Positions 4,943 through 5,171 of a stretch of 5,171 nucleotides of DNA are shown one piece after another (the stretch's first letter is position 1; each line of letters begins with the position of its first letter). The position numbers and the translations under genes are program-made. The stretch comes from an uncultured Myxococcales bacterium (lineage in GTDB: Bacteria > Myxococcota_A > Bradymonadia > Bradymonadales > Bradymonadaceae), in assembly GCA_913058025.1 (NCBI GenBank), contig CAJXPN010000401.1:1-5171 (forward strand), read 5' to 3'. The notes beneath the pieces were generated by a model. It did not search any database. It had not been told where the DNA came from and was given only the letters and a program-made list of their open reading frames with translations.

Positions 4943-5134
4943 GGCGAGGTCCCGAGCAGGGCCTCCGCGGCGCGCTCGCCCGAGCTCATCGCGCCCTCGA
5001 TGGACGAGGTCTCCCGGTGGTCACCGCACACGAAGAGCCTGGCGCCCAGGCGCGTGGGGCGCTGGGGCGGCGAGAGCGAACCCGGCGGCTGCATCGGCTG
5101 CGCCTGCGGGACGTGCGCGACGGGGAGCAACCTC
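4939..5134 (-). CDS. C-terminal fragment of an FAD-dependent oxidoreductase (amine-oxidase-like), 5' truncated
   Basis: About 64 genomic residues remain before the TGA at 4941-4939; the N-terminal Rossmann FAD domain lies beyond the adapter junction. The end LFVCGDHRETSSIEGAMSSG followed by ERAAEALL is the C-terminal FAD-contact motif of the NAD(P)/FAD-dependent amine-oxidase / protoporphyrinogen-oxidase-like superfamily (GD, then SIxGAxxSGxxAA). Upstream, LLPVAHVPQAQPMQPPG resembles the proline-rich segment that precedes it in this group. Classical phytoene desaturases end differently (GGxxHPGGG-type), so a carotenoid role is not supported by this fragment. Full-length relatives run to about 400-450 residues. 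Residues encoded past 5134 (MCIRD) are adapter. It is the upstream partner of the coupled membrane-protein gene (GTGA overlap). Confidence 0.8.
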
Positions 5135-5171
5135 CTGTCTCTTATACACATCTGACGCTGCCGACGATCTA
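5135..5171 (-). other. Nextera read-1 transposase adapter remnant (artefact)
   Basis: Bases 5135-5153 are the reverse complement of the 19-base Tn5 mosaic end (CTGTCTCTTATACACATCT). They are followed by GACGCTGCCGACGA (5154-5167), the rest of the Nextera read-1 adapter. The last four bases, TCTA, would be the start of the i5 index. This is library sequence, and its translation LSLIHI is spurious. Confidence 0.97.

Overview
The window is one 5,108-base piece of high-GC bacterial DNA (27-5134) lying between two Illumina Nextera/Tn5 adapter remnants (1-26 and 5135-5171). Genes touching either edge are therefore cut by library construction. The strong G/C bias at third codon positions, the CarA/CarH-like regulators and the ECF sigma factor suggest a Gram-negative, Myxococcota-like (deltaproteobacterial) organism. 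That placement is inferred from gene content only; no rRNA or marker gene is present.

Layout, left to right. The 3' end of a TPR-like gene (27-305, +) converges on a MerR-family regulator with a cobalamin-binding domain (328-1311, -; 'regulator 1'). Upstream of regulator 1, in the same direction, is an ECF sigma factor gene (1417-1989, -). Next comes a 399-base non-coding stretch (1990-2388). It has lower GC than its flanks, is A/C-rich on the + strand, and is packed with TGTNCA / GTTCAA motifs, an inverted repeat, a 21-bp-phased direct repeat and helically phased A-tracts. A second MerR-B12 paralogue follows (2389-3321, -; 'regulator 2'). It is divergent from a glutathionyl-hydroquinone reductase (Xi-class GST, 3523-4494, +). 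The GST converges on, and overlaps by 8 bp, a small four-helix membrane protein gene (4487-4942, -). That gene is translationally coupled by GTGA to the 3' end of an FAD-dependent oxidoreductase (4939-5134, -).

The best reading is a light/B12 or photo-oxidative-stress control locus. An ECF sigma gene sits between two CarH/LitR-type regulators and has an operator-like array covering its upstream region and predicted promoter. Regulator 1 keeps most of the B12-binding signature (ExHxxG-x41-SxS-x27-GG, and W-x9-E). Regulator 2 has the same fold and an almost identical recognition helix but has lost every canonical cobalamin ligand. The simplest hypothesis is that both bind the same operators, one sensing adenosylcobalamin/light and the other not. 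The neighbouring redox genes (quinone reductase, flavin oxidoreductase, membrane protein) would suit an oxidative-stress output, but nothing here proves they are regulated together. No anti-sigma factor is visible.
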